Shown here piece after piece: positions 8,610 through 16,202 of a stretch of 64,000 bases of DNA. A program made the translations under genes and the position numbers. The notes under the pieces are model-generated. The model did not search any database. It was not told the origin of the DNA and saw only the letters and a program-made list of their open reading frames with translations. The stretch covers positions 930,001-994,000 of the forward strand of contig NZ_CAJPUX010000002.1 in NCBI RefSeq assembly GCF_905397285.1. Reading direction: 5' to 3'. Position 1 is the first letter of the stretch. Each line of letters opens with the position of its first letter. The stretch is from Cupriavidus plantarum. GTDB taxonomy: Bacteria > Pseudomonadota > Gammaproteobacteria > Burkholderiales > Burkholderiaceae.

Positions 8610-8644
8610 GCCTTAGCCTTAGCCTGAGCTTTAGCCTTAGCCAA
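8609..8644. repeat. 6-bp repeat (AGCCTT), six units, at convergent gene ends
   Basis: AGCCTT x2, AGCCTG, AGCTTT, AGCCTT, AGCCAA run from the last base of the lysR stop to six bases before the stop of the convergent ligase. Confidence 0.75.
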
Positions 8645-8649
8645 ACCCT

Positions 8650-10215
8650 TCAAATCATCTCCCGCACCATCGCGCGCAGCTGGTGCTTGTGCAGCTTGCC
8701 GCTCGGCGTGGTCGGGATCGCCGCCACGCGAACGATACGCGCGGGCCGCTTGTACGGGGACAATCGCTCCGCCAGATGCGCGTGCAAGGCGGCCTCGTCG
8801 AACGTCGCCCCCTCCCGCAACTCCACGAACGCGATCACTTCCTCGTTGCCATCCGCCGTCGCATTGCCCACTACCGCCGACAGCCGCACCGACGGATGCG
8901 AGTTGATGACCGACTCGACTTCGATCGGGTAGACGTTGAAGCCCGACCGGATGATCAGATCGCGCGTGCGTCCCACGATAAAGACGGCGCCATCGGGATC
9001 GATACGGCCGATGTCGCCGGTATTGAGCCAGCCATCGGGCCGCAGCGCCTCGGCCGTCTGCGTGGGCTCGCGATAGTAGCCCCGCATCACGCCCGGGCCC
9101 TTGACCCACAGCTCCCCGGGCGTCCCGGAGGGCACCGGTTCTCCGTGCGCGCCCACGACGCGGAGCTCGGCCCCTTCGACGACCTCGCCGGCCGCGCAGT
9201 CGTCGCGCGGGCGATCCATGCGCGTGATGACGAGGGAGCCCGCGTACTCGGTCATGCCGTAGCCATGATGCAGCGGCTGGCCGAACATCGCCTCCACATT
9301 GCGCTTGAGCGTAGGCTCGAGCGGACCGCCGCCCGTATAGAGATAACGCAGGCGTGGCGAATGGAGCCGCTCGATGCCCTGCTTGCGCAAATGCGCGAGC
9401 ATACGGCTGAACATTGCCGGCACGCCTTGCAGGATCGAGATCGCGCCGCGTTGCAGCGCCGCGCAGGCATCGGCGACGTTGAAGCGCGGTACGAGATAGA
9501 GACTGCCGCCGGCCTGAAACGTCGCGAGCAGCAGCGTGGCCAGGCCGAAGATATGGGACATCGGCATGACCGCATACGCGCAGTCGCCGGGGTGCATGCG
9601 GCGGTTCTCGACCGTGATGCGCGCATAGTGCAGCAGCCCGCGATGGGTGACCATCACCCCTTTGGGCTGTCCTGTCGTACCCGACGTATAGATCAGCGCG
9701 GCGACCTCGCGGGCGAGCGCCTCGGGTTCGGCCTGGCTAGCGGTGTCCGTGTCGGCGGCCATCACTGGGCCGAGGCCCTCGGGTTCGATCTCGCGCGCGC
9801 GGTAGCGCAGGCCGTGGCGTAATGCGTCGGGCGAGGCGGCATGCGTGAACAGCATCAACCGCGGCGTGCAGTGCGCGCGAATCTCCTCGACCTCGCGCGC
9901 AGTCAGGCGCGGGTTGGTCACAACGGGCCATGCGCCGAGCTCGGATAACGCAAAGATGGTCGTGACAACGGCGAGGCAATTCTCCGCGACGATCATGACG
10001 CGGTCGCCCCGGCCCACGCCGCGCGACCGCAGGAATTGCTGCGCGTGACCGATGTCCTCCCATAAACGTGCAAACGTGACGGTGCGCTCGCCTTCGAAGG
10101 CGGCCACATCGTCCGGCGCGCACGTGGCGCGCTGACGGGGGATGTCGCTGATCCGGGAGTCGCTCATCCGGTCGTCGCTGATCCGGTATTCGCTAGGACG
10201 ATGCATGGACGGCAT
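8650..10215 (-). CDS. Class I adenylate-forming acyl-CoA ligase (second copy)
   Basis: Same enzyme class as the ligase at 3695-5371 and clearly a paralogue: both share AENC, the TSGTTGxPKGVM loop, YTGxGPLxxxLK, HHGYGxxEYAGS, and RSGFNVYPxEVE. The terminal catalytic Lys is in TPSGKLHKHQL. The start is uncertain: the frame extends to a TTG at 10269, an ATG at 10215 is used here, and ATGs at 10206 and 10167 follow, none with a good ribosome site; the first 35 residues are made of ISD/RMSD repeats from a 15-bp tandem repeat. It is followed by nothing on its strand and preceded by a Bug receptor on the same strand. Confidence 0.85.
   Translation of the reverse strand: MPSMHRPSEYRISDDRMSDSRISDIPRQRATCAPDDVAAFEGERTVTFARLWEDIGHAQQFLRSRGVGRGDRVMIVAENCLAVVTTIFALSELGAWPVVTNPRLTAREVEEIRAHCTPRLMLFTHAASPDALRHGLRYRAREIEPEGLGPVMAADTDTASQAEPEALAREVAALIYTSGTTGQPKGVMVTHRGLLHYARITVENRRMHPGDCAYAVMPMSHIFGLATLLLATFQAGGSLYLVPRFNVADACAALQRGAISILQGVPAMFSRMLAHLRKQGIERLHSPRLRYLYTGGGPLEPTLKRNVEAMFGQPLHHGYGMTEYAGSLVITRMDRPRDDCAAGEVVEGAELRVVGAHGEPVPSGTPGELWVKGPGVMRGYYREPTQTAEALRPDGWLNTGDIGRIDPDGAVFIVGRTRDLIIRSGFNVYPIEVESVINSHPSVRLSAVVGNATADGNEEVIAFVELREGATFDEAALHAHLAERLSPYKRPARIVRVAAIPTTPSGKLHKHQLRAMVREMI
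10144..10188. repeat. In-frame 15-bp tandem repeat in second ligase N-terminus
   Basis: Three units of GTCGCTGATCCGGTA with one to three changes each. On the coding strand they yield five-residue units RISDS/RMSDS/RISDD, exactly parallel to the 15-bp repeat in the first ligase tail but unrelated in sequence. Confidence 0.8.
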
Positions 10216-10350
10216 CTTGGTAAAGATAGGGATGCGTAGCAGTGTATGGGCGCCGCACCCTCGCGGCAATTCGTCTTCAGGAAAGAGGACCTTCTATCGT
10301 GCCGAAGCGCGACCGATGCACGAATAGAGCGCCGGAGGACTCGCCTTTCA

Positions 10351-11376
10351 CTACTCGACCTCGATGTGCGCGGTCTTCACGACGTCCCCCCAGAGTGCGA
10401 GTTCCTTCCGGATGCGATCCTGTAGCGCGGCGGGTCCCGTGACATTGAGGTCGTATCCCACGCCCGACATCCGCTCGCGGAAGGTTGCGTCCTGACCGAC
10501 CGCCTGCTGCGCCTTGACGAGCCGATCGGTAATCTCCGCGGGCATGCCCAGTGGGCCGATCAGGGCGTACCAGCCGGTAATGTCGTATTGCCGGAGGCCA
10601 GACTCGACCAGCGTCGGCACGGTCGGCAGCGCGGCGTTGCGCGTTGTCGAGGTCACCGCGAGCGCGCGGACCTTGCCGCCGTTGATATGGCCGATGGCCG
10701 TGCCCGTGATGTCGAACATGAACGTGACCTTGCCGCTCATCACGTCGGCCATCGCCGGTGCGTTGCCCTTGTAGGGTACGTGCAGCATCTTCACGCCGCT
10801 CATCTGCGCCAGCAGCTCCGCCGACAGGTGATTCGATGCGCCGACGCCCGCCGAGCCATAGCTGACCTCGCCTGGGTGCTTGCGGGCATAGGCAACGAGC
10901 TCCTCCACGTTCCGGGCCGGAAAGTCCTTGTTGATCAGCAGCACGTTCGTGTAGTCGGTGATCAGCCCGACATACGTGAAGTCCTGCGCGGGCTTGAACG
11001 TGACCGACTTCTGCACGAGAGGCGTCATGGTCATGGTCGGACTCGCGACGAAATAAAGCGTGTAGCCATCCGCCTTCGCATTGGCCGTCATCCCGGCCGC
11101 GATGGCGCCGCTGGCGCCGGGGCGGTTATCGACGATCACCGGTTGCTTGAGCACGCGGCCAAGATAGTCGGCATAGATCCGCGCGGCGGTATCCACCGGG
11201 CCGCCCGGCGCGTAGCCGACCAGCAGGCGGAGCGGGCGGGATGGGTAGGTGTCGGCCAGCGCCTTCCCGTGAAGCGACGCCAGCATGGCGACGGCTGTCA
11301 TGAGTTGCAGCAAGTAACGCAACAAGTAACGCAGCAAGTAACGCAGCAAGTGACGCGGTATGTAGTAACGCAGCAT
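10351..11376 (-). CDS. Bug-family periplasmic solute receptor with repeat-expanded signal peptide
   Basis: 341 residues; mature part starts near TYPSRPLRLLVGYAPGGPVD and has IVDNRPGASGAIAAG and HVPYKGNAPAMADVMSGKV, standard Bug features. AGGAGGAGAC precedes the ATG, which fixes the start. The leader is odd: its hydrophobic core begins with LLRY repeated three to four times, from a 12-bp tandem repeat, inserting an Arg in every unit before the real core LMTAVAMLASL. Lies on the same strand just upstream of the second acyl-CoA ligase (about 80 bases or more depending on the ligase start), mirroring the ligase/receptor pair at 3.7-6.4 kb. Confidence 0.92.
   Translation of the reverse strand: MLRYYIPRHLLRYLLRYLLRYLLQLMTAVAMLASLHGKALADTYPSRPLRLLVGYAPGGPVDTAARIYADYLGRVLKQPVIVDNRPGASGAIAAGMTANAKADGYTLYFVASPTMTMTPLVQKSVTFKPAQDFTYVGLITDYTNVLLINKDFPARNVEELVAYARKHPGEVSYGSAGVGASNHLSAELLAQMSGVKMLHVPYKGNAPAMADVMSGKVTFMFDITGTAIGHINGGKVRALAVTSTTRNAALPTVPTLVESGLRQYDITGWYALIGPLGMPAEITDRLVKAQQAVGQDATFRERMSGVGYDLNVTGPAALQDRIRKELALWGDVVKTAHIEVE
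11311..11358. repeat. In-frame 12-bp tandem repeat in a signal peptide
   Basis: Four units of CAAGTAACGCAG (two perfect, one with A at the end, one with two changes). Each encodes four residues, LLRY on the minus strand, at residues about 7-22 of the Bug receptor. Confidence 0.85.
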
Positions 11377-11743
11377 GTCTCCTCCTGTTGTCGGCTTTCG
11401 CCGTTCTTGTTGAGGAGACTGTGCGACACGCCTGCCGCGCAGGCAATTTTCATTATTGGAAGGTCACCTTCGAGGAAGCGATAAGCGGCGCTGGGCTCCT
11501 TTGACCTTCTATGTAGCGTGTGACACGCCATTCCTTCCGCTGTGAACACCTCCGTAGGGTAGGCAGTTCATCGGCGATGCGGCGCGAAAAGACGCGCAAA
11601 ATCATTGAACTTCGCCCAATTTCACATGGCTCTGGTGCATCGACGTTGCCCGGGTGCCACGCCCTCCACAAATGGGTCACGACACCTCGGCAGCCACCCG
11701 CGATAATGGCCGCATCTCACAGCGGAGACGGGCTGCCCCCCGG
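11377..11743. other. Divergent intergenic region with small palindromes
   Basis: No convincing gene. It contains a perfect palindrome GCGTGT-G-ACACGC at 11516-11528, an inverted pair AAGGTCA/TGACCTT at 11460-11466 and 11502-11508, and a GCCTGC-CGC-GCAGGC hairpin at 11430-11444. These may be regulator sites for the Bug receptor on the left or the unknown protein on the right; none can be assigned. Confidence 0.4.
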
Positions 11744-12325
11744 ATGCCGATGCCTGAAGCCAAGCCACCGCCAGCGCCGCTTATTGCTTATCGGGAAGTC
11801 TCCCTTGGCACGCGCCCGGGCGAAGAGCATGAGTTTGTCTCGCCGGACGATCCTCAGGCCGACGCCATGCACCGCATCGACGCACTGGCCTTCCGCCGCT
11901 ATCTGGAACGCGCCTTCTCGCATCCGCAACCGGAGATGCTGCGTTTCGAAGTCCGCGGCTTTGATGTGGTGGCACTGATCGCCCCCGGCGAAGGCGAGGT
12001 ATGGTTCTCCGAAGCCGCCGTTCCCAAACGCTGGGACTATGTCGCCGTCACGGAAATCAGCATCGCGCTATTCGAACTCGAGCGCGCGAGACTTGCGAGG
12101 GAAGGGCACGCGCTGCCTGACGCGATGCGCGCCCTGATCGACCAGACCCTCCCCACGGTGCTGGCTGCGGGGAAGACCGCCTACGACGCCCTCGAATCCC
12201 CCGAAGAAATCGCCCAACGCCGCGCGGCGGTCATCGACCGACTCCGAGCCGCCAACGAAAAAGTCCGCGCGGTCGCGAATGCAAGGCAGACGATCGTGAG
12301 ACGCGCCATGCGGCGGGGACGTTGA
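11744..12325 (+). CDS. Conserved-looking protein of unknown function
   Basis: 193 residues from the ATG used here; the frame extends back to 11654 but that part is Arg/Pro-rich and unlikely. No signal peptide or membrane segment. It has an N-terminal Pro-rich tail, a mixed region (LIAYREVSLGTRPGEEHEF, then FEVRGFDVVALIAPGEGEVWFSE) and a charged helical C-terminus (EIAQRRAAVIDRLRAANEKVRAVANA). Ribosome site weak. Codon use matches neighbours in its body. I do not recognise the family. It stands alone between the Bug receptor and the toxin-antitoxin unit. Confidence 0.6.
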   Translation: MPMPEAKPPPAPLIAYREVSLGTRPGEEHEFVSPDDPQADAMHRIDALAFRRYLERAFSHPQPEMLRFEVRGFDVVALIAPGEGEVWFSEAAVPKRWDYVAVTEISIALFELERARLAREGHALPDAMRALIDQTLPTVLAAGKTAYDALESPEEIAQRRAAVIDRLRAANEKVRAVANARQTIVRRAMRRGR

Positions 12326-12334
12326 CGCGGATTG

Positions 12335-12619
12335 CTATTCGAAAATCTCGTCCAGCATTTCGGAACAGTTCGCAAGGTTTGACGAACGCTTTAAGGTCTT
12401 TCGCCCGGAATCTCCAATAAGCTTGTTGATGAGTTTTTCTTCGATCAGTCCTGCCTGCTCACGGCCTCTTGCAGGATGTGAAGAAACATCAAGCCAAACT
12501 TGAATGGCGTCCGCCGCCGCAGTGCCAAAGTTGCTGTCCGTCAATGTGATGCTTGAATGGTTATCCGACAATTGCGTCAGGTGACGCTGGTGCATGTCCA
12601 CCTTTCCACGTATATCCAT
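12335..12619 (-). CDS. Small hypothetical protein divergent from mazEF
   Basis: 94 residues if the ATG at 12619 is used, 86 from the ATG at 12595. Hydrophilic, with no recognisable domain; the middle reads DAIQVWLDVSSHPARGREQAG. Base composition is visibly lower in G+C than flanking genes, as is the adjacent mazEF pair, suggesting one acquired block. The 5' end abuts the mazEF -35 box, so transcription from a separate divergent promoter would be tight. Could be a non-functional frame. Confidence 0.35.
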   Translation of the reverse strand: MDIRGKVDMHQRHLTQLSDNHSSITLTDSNFGTAAADAIQVWLDVSSHPARGREQAGLIEEKLINKLIGDSGRKTLKRSSNLANCSEMLDEIFE

Positions 12620-12621
12620 TG

Positions 12622-12656
12622 TTGACACGCGTCGCGGTGGGAGATACATTGTATCT
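12622..12656 (+). promoter_or_regulatory. mazEF promoter with overlapping palindromic operator
   Basis: TTGACA (12622-12627), 17 bases, then TACATT (12645-12650) is a near-consensus sigma-70 promoter. The -10 lies inside a perfect palindrome AGATACA-T-TGTATCT (12642-12656). An operator on the -10 box is what an autorepressing MazE/MazF complex would use. Confidence 0.7.
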
Positions 12657-12660
12657 ACCT

Positions 12661-12750
12661 ATGGACCCCCAGGCGCTCTTGATACGGCGACAAGGAGATC
12701 TGGAGGACGTTAGCGAACTGAACCCTGTGGGCTGTCTCGCCCAGCTTTGA
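12661..12750 (+). CDS. Possible 29-residue leader peptide ahead of mazE
   Basis: An ATG a few bases downstream of the operator opens a 29-codon frame (MDPQALLIRRQGD...) whose TGA falls within the mazE ribosome site GAGGA. Position suggests translational coupling or attenuation, but no ribosome site precedes it and chance cannot be excluded. Confidence 0.25.
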   Translation: MDPQALLIRRQGDLEDVSELNPVGCLAQL

Positions 12751-12761
12751 GGAAGTCACCA

Positions 12762-13016
12762 ATGGAACTAACCGTGAAGCGTTGGGGAAATAGCCTCGCG
12801 CTTCGTATCCCAAGCAAGGTTGCGGACCAAGTTAACCTCACGGAAGACACCGTCGTGCAATTGGACGTCCGGGACGGACGCATCATCGTCGAAAGGAAAC
12901 CGACTTTCTCGCTCGATGCGCTTCTGGATGAACTCGAAGCTGGTGCGGAGCTGGATCCTTTGGTGGATTGGGGGCAGCCCGTAGGCAAAGAGTTCGGATC
13001 TCCGGATGAGACCTGA
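12762..13016 (+). CDS. mazE: MazE-type antitoxin (AbrB/SpoVT fold)
   Basis: 84-residue DNA-binding antitoxin. MELTVKRWGNSLALRIPSKV is the swapped-hairpin AbrB signature of MazE; the acidic C-terminus (LDELEAGAELDPLVDWG) is the toxin-wrapping tail. The ATG follows GAGGAAG at proper distance; a TTG five codons earlier is rejected because the fold starts at MELTV. It ends 17 bases before the toxin start. Expected to neutralise the adjacent MazF and to repress the shared promoter together with it. Confidence 0.93.
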   Translation: MELTVKRWGNSLALRIPSKVADQVNLTEDTVVQLDVRDGRIIVERKPTFSLDALLDELEAGAELDPLVDWGQPVGKEFGSPDET

Positions 13017-13033
13017 ATCAAGGAACCATCTTG

Positions 13034-13426
13034 ATGCAACGGAAGACTGATGTCGTCGAGGCAGCGCTCACGAGGGCGGCACGAAAGGCGCCCATTCGTG
13101 GAGAGGTGTGGTGGGTCAACCTCGATCCCACGAAAGGACACGAGCAGGCAGGAAAGCGGCCGGTCGTCGTGCTGACCCCCGAACGATTCAATCGTGCAAC
13201 GGATCGCGCCATCGTCGTGCCGATGACAACGAAGTTGGCGACTCCGGGAACGCAGCGCGCAAAGTTGCAGGTCCCCATTACCTCGATGGATGAGCCAAGT
13301 GTAGCGTTGCCCGATCAAATCGAGACGATAGATTGGGCAGCTCGCTATGCCGCTTATAGCGGCAAGGACGCCACGGACGATGAGCTCGACGAGATAAAAG
13401 CGCGAGTGGACGCGCTCATTGGTTGA
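13034..13426 (+). CDS. mazF: MazF/PemK-type endoribonuclease toxin
   Basis: 130 residues. IRGEVWWVNLDPTKGHEQAGKRPVVVLTPERFN contains the conserved GEVWxVNLDP and the catalytic Arg region of the MazF fold, followed by VVPMTTK and VALPDQIETIDWAAR. Cleaves mRNA at short specific sequences in family members; the target here is unknown. The N-terminal 20 residues before IRGEVW are longer than in MazF of E. coli. Start ATG preceded by AAGGAA; the TTG directly before it is an alternative. Cotranscribed with mazE. Confidence 0.93.
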   Translation: MQRKTDVVEAALTRAARKAPIRGEVWWVNLDPTKGHEQAGKRPVVVLTPERFNRATDRAIVVPMTTKLATPGTQRAKLQVPITSMDEPSVALPDQIETIDWAARYAAYSGKDATDDELDEIKARVDALIG

Positions 13427-13627
13427 GGGCTGCGCCTGCCTCCGCCCGCCTTCCATGGCGTAGCGATCGGCTTGCGGTCGATGCGGGTCGTCAACGTTTG
13501 CAAGGTTATCGCCTGCAGAGTCTTTGCCGTCTTCACGCCCACAGTGAAACTGTTCCCCTGCAACACCTGGTGATCTCCCGCCCTGTGTCATGAAACCATT
13601 GCCTCATCGAATCCAGAGCAGAGGGCA

Positions 13628-14401
13628 ATGCGTATGTCGGCCGATATCACCATCGTTACGATCGATTTGTCGTTTCACCGGGCCGCGACGGGCCTCGTGC
13701 GTGCCACGCTGGAAGACCACGGTGTCACGACGCGGGAACTGCTGGCGCCGCATGAGCGGGCGTTCGAGTTGTTCGCGGCGGGAGAGGCTGACTTGCTCTG
13801 CAGCGCGTGGCTGCCATCCAGTCACGAGATCTATCTTGCCCCGATCGCGCAAGAGGTCGAGAAGCTGACGGTGCTCTATCGCCCGTTCGCGTTCTGGGGC
13901 GTGCCGGACTACGTGCCGATCGAGTCGGTACGCACGATCGGGGATCTCGCCCATGCGACCGTTGTGGCGCGCATGACGAAGCGATTGCAGGGCATCGGGC
14001 CCGGTGCCGGCATCAGCCGATTCTCTCGCGTCGCGCTCGAACGATATGGGCTGGCGCAGCATGGCTACCATTTCGAGAACGGCACGTTGGATGACTGCGT
14101 GACCGCCTATGAGCATGCCGTCGCTGCGGGCGAGTGGGTCGTCGTTCCGCTGTGGCAACCGCAATACCTCCACGAGACGCACCGTATCCGTCCGCTCGAG
14201 GATCCGCTCGGGATCATGGGAACCGTGGATGACGCGACGCTGGTCGCCCGCAAGGACCGGCTGGGCAAGTTGCCGTCCGCGGCTGTCGAGGCGCTGCGTA
14301 AGCTGCGGCCGGGAAATGCGACGATCAGCAAGTTAGACTATCTCGTTTCGCGACAACACCGCGACCCGATCGACGCTGCCCGGGAAGCCGCCGCGCGGTA
14401 G
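13628..14401 (+). CDS. OpuAC/ProX-like substrate-binding-domain protein lacking a signal peptide
   Basis: 257 residues matching the quaternary-ammonium binding domain of glycine betaine ABC transporters: ITIVTIDLSFHRAATGLV at the start, GEADLLCSAWLPSSHEIYLAP, then the AAGEWVVVPLWQPQYLHE and IMGTVDDATLVARKDRLG stretches near the end. No hydrophobic leader exists: the fold starts at residue 6. There is no ATPase or permease partner adjacent. It may be a cytoplasmic sensor or ligand binder, or a receptor that lost its leader. Followed after 70 bases by an ABM monooxygenase on the same strand. Start ATG at 13628 or 13634; AGAGGG lies close upstream. Confidence 0.8.
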   Translation: MRMSADITIVTIDLSFHRAATGLVRATLEDHGVTTRELLAPHERAFELFAAGEADLLCSAWLPSSHEIYLAPIAQEVEKLTVLYRPFAFWGVPDYVPIESVRTIGDLAHATVVARMTKRLQGIGPGAGISRFSRVALERYGLAQHGYHFENGTLDDCVTAYEHAVAAGEWVVVPLWQPQYLHETHRIRPLEDPLGIMGTVDDATLVARKDRLGKLPSAAVEALRKLRPGNATISKLDYLVSRQHRDPIDAAREAAAR

Positions 14402-14471
14402 CCCATACGATTTCCCGCTGCAGTTTCCGCTGCATTCCGCTCAACCTATCTCAGACTCCAGACAGTTCATC

Positions 14472-14759
14472 ATGCCATCCATCGTCGTCGTTGCCACCAT
14501 CACCGCAGAACCCGGCTCTGAAACCATCGTCCGCGATGCCCTCACCACCGCCGTCGCGGCGGTCCGGGGCGAGCCCGGCTGCGAGCAATACGACCTGAGC
14601 GCCGACCCGCAGCGGCCGGGCACCTACGTCATGGTCGAACGCTGGCACAGCGAGGCCGACCTCGAAGCCCACGCCAAAGCGCCGGCATTCCTCGCATTGG
14701 CCAAGGCCATCACGGGCATCGCCCAGTTGTCGATTCTGCGGCTGACGCCGGTCGCCTGA
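14472..14759 (+). CDS. Antibiotic-biosynthesis-monooxygenase (ABM) domain protein
   Basis: 95 residues, a single dimeric alpha/beta-barrel domain: VVVATITAEPGSETIVRDAL, then GCEQYDLSADPQRPGTYVMVERW and a C-terminal strand. Relatives (YgiN, ActVA-Orf6) oxidise quinols or polyketide quinones without cofactors. It faces a quinone oxidoreductase across a 17-base convergent gap, and ABM/quinone-reductase pairing is common, so quinone redox cycling or detoxification is plausible. Confidence 0.88.
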   Translation: MPSIVVVATITAEPGSETIVRDALTTAVAAVRGEPGCEQYDLSADPQRPGTYVMVERWHSEADLEAHAKAPAFLALAKAITGIAQLSILRLTPVA

Positions 14760-14776
14760 GATCGCATGATGTGCGT

Positions 14777-15736
14777 TCACGCCGCCACAGCGATCGCGAT
14801 CTTGCCCTGTAGGCCGTTGTCGCGGCTTTCCAGTCGTGTGTGGGCGGCTGGGATGTCGGCGAGGGTGTAGACCGCGCCGACGTGCGGCCGTAGTTGACCG
14901 CGGTCGATCAGCGCGGCGAGTTCGTCGAGCTTGCCGCGGTTCTGGCGGGTGAAGACGTAGTGATAGCTGGCGTTCTTGCCCCAGGCCTGAATCAGGTTTT
15001 GCGGCTGTGCCGTGTCGACGATCGAGACGATGCGGCCCAGTTGGGCGAGGGCGTTCGGGCCCCGGGTCAGCGTGTCGCCGCCGATGGTGTCGAAGATGAC
15101 GTCGACCCCATGGCCTCCGGTTTCGCGCAGGATGGCCTCGACATCGTCCTCCTGCCGGTCGATGACGACATCCGCACCAAGCGCCCTGGCGAACCCGAAG
15201 TTGGCCTCGCGCACGGTGGTGAACACCTTCGCGCCCATCGCCTTCGCGAGCTGGATGGCGATATGGCCCACGCCGCCGGCCCCGCCATGCACGAGGATGC
15301 TTTCCCCCACGCGCAACGCCGCGCGGCCCACCAGCGCCTCCCATACCGTCCCACCCACGAGACTGAGACTCGCCGCCTCGAGGTGGCTCAGCGACGCAGG
15401 CTTCTTTCCGACGATCCCTTCTGCCGCGACGTGATACTCGGCATAGCTGCCGGAGCCATGGAAGATCTGCGGGGTGTACCAGACCTCGTCCCCCGGCGAG
15501 AACGCCGTGACACCGGGCCCGACGTCCTCCACGACGCCCGACACATCGTGCCCGGTAATCGCGGGCAACGGCACGTACCCGGCATAGTCGCCGCGCCGCA
15601 CCTGGTAATCGAGCGGGTTGATCGAGGTCGCATGGACGCGGACCAGCACTTCGCCGGCGCCGGGGATCGGCGTGGGTACGTCGCGCAGCGAGAAGGCGTC
15701 GGGGCCGCCGAAGGCGGTCAGGATTTGGGCGAGCAT
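14777..15736 (-). CDS. Zinc-independent quinone oxidoreductase-like MDR protein
   Basis: 319 residues of the medium-chain dehydrogenase superfamily, NADPH:quinone reductase branch: [30 protein letters not shown], the nucleotide site [17 protein letters not shown], and no structural-zinc cysteine cluster. Cytoplasmic. It is downstream of the ArsR regulator on the same strand, and its promoter region carries an operator matching the one before arsR, so it is probably an ArsR target, derepressed by electrophiles or quinones. Confidence 0.9.
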   Translation of the reverse strand: MLAQILTAFGGPDAFSLRDVPTPIPGAGEVLVRVHATSINPLDYQVRRGDYAGYVPLPAITGHDVSGVVEDVGPGVTAFSPGDEVWYTPQIFHGSGSYAEYHVAAEGIVGKKPASLSHLEAASLSLVGGTVWEALVGRAALRVGESILVHGGAGGVGHIAIQLAKAMGAKVFTTVREANFGFARALGADVVIDRQEDDVEAILRETGGHGVDVIFDTIGGDTLTRGPNALAQLGRIVSIVDTAQPQNLIQAWGKNASYHYVFTRQNRGKLDELAALIDRGQLRPHVGAVYTLADIPAAHTRLESRDNGLQGKIAIAVAA

Positions 15737-15764
15737 GGGTTAGTCTCCAGTTCGGTAAAAAGGG

Positions 15765-15784
15765 ATATCGGGAAATATCGATAT
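15765..15784. promoter_or_regulatory. ArsR operator, second copy, before quinone oxidoreductase
   Basis: ATATCGGG, four bases, ATCGATAT: the same 8-4-8 geometry as the palindrome before arsR, identical in the left arm and 6/8 in the right. It is 29 bases upstream of the oxidoreductase ATG. Confidence 0.6.
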
Positions 15785-15868
15785 TGAAGGGTGCAATAAG
15801 GGTAGAAGAGACAAATGCACAAGGCCGCCGGGATGCGAGCGGGGTAAGGAAGACCGAGCGGCGAAGAC

Positions 15869-16171
15869 CTAAAGTTCCTTGCCGATGGCCGCGGCCAGCG
15901 CGCGGATCGCGGCCTCGTTCCGCTTGTAGTACGTCCACTGCCCAATCCGCCGAACCTCCACAAGACCGGCGCGCTGAAGCGTGGCAAGGTAGTCCGACAC
16001 CGTCGACTGCGACAGCCCGACGCCCTCCTGGATACTGCTGACACACACGCCCACCTCGTGCACATCGCCCTCGTCCTGCGGCGGAAAGTGCTTAACGGGA
16101 TCCTTCAGTCCGCGCAAAATCTCGAGACGCGTCTTGTTGGAGAGGGCTTTGAAGATATCGAGCAAATCCAT
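15869..16171 (-). CDS. ArsR-family winged-helix repressor
   Basis: 100 residues: LDIFKALSNKTRLEILRGLKDP followed by the recognition region VGLSQSTVSDYLATLQRAGLVEVRR and the wing GQWTYYKRNE. The metal motif ELCVC of ArsR/CadC is absent; two features remain, a single Cys (VCVSSIQ) and acidic/His residues after HFPPQDEGDVHE, so sensing is more likely redox or ligand based than metal based. A perfect palindrome lies 10 bases before its ATG, indicating autorepression; a second copy lies before the oxidoreductase gene downstream. Confidence 0.9.
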   Translation of the reverse strand: MDLLDIFKALSNKTRLEILRGLKDPVKHFPPQDEGDVHEVGVCVSSIQEGVGLSQSTVSDYLATLQRAGLVEVRRIGQWTYYKRNEAAIRALAAAIGKEL

Positions 16172-16181
16172 GCGGCGGAGT

Positions 16182-16201
16182 ATATCGGGTTTTCCCGATA
16201 T
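16182..16201. promoter_or_regulatory. ArsR operator, perfect palindrome before arsR
   Basis: ATATCGGG-TTTT-CCCGATAT, eight-base arms without mismatch, between the arsR start and the stop of the upstream kinase gene. Confidence 0.7.
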
Positions 16202-16202
16202 G

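Noticed and set aside
11430-11444. GCCTGC-CGC-GCAGGC hairpin followed by AATTTT as a terminator
   Set aside because: No gene ends upstream on that strand; it lies in a divergent promoter region.
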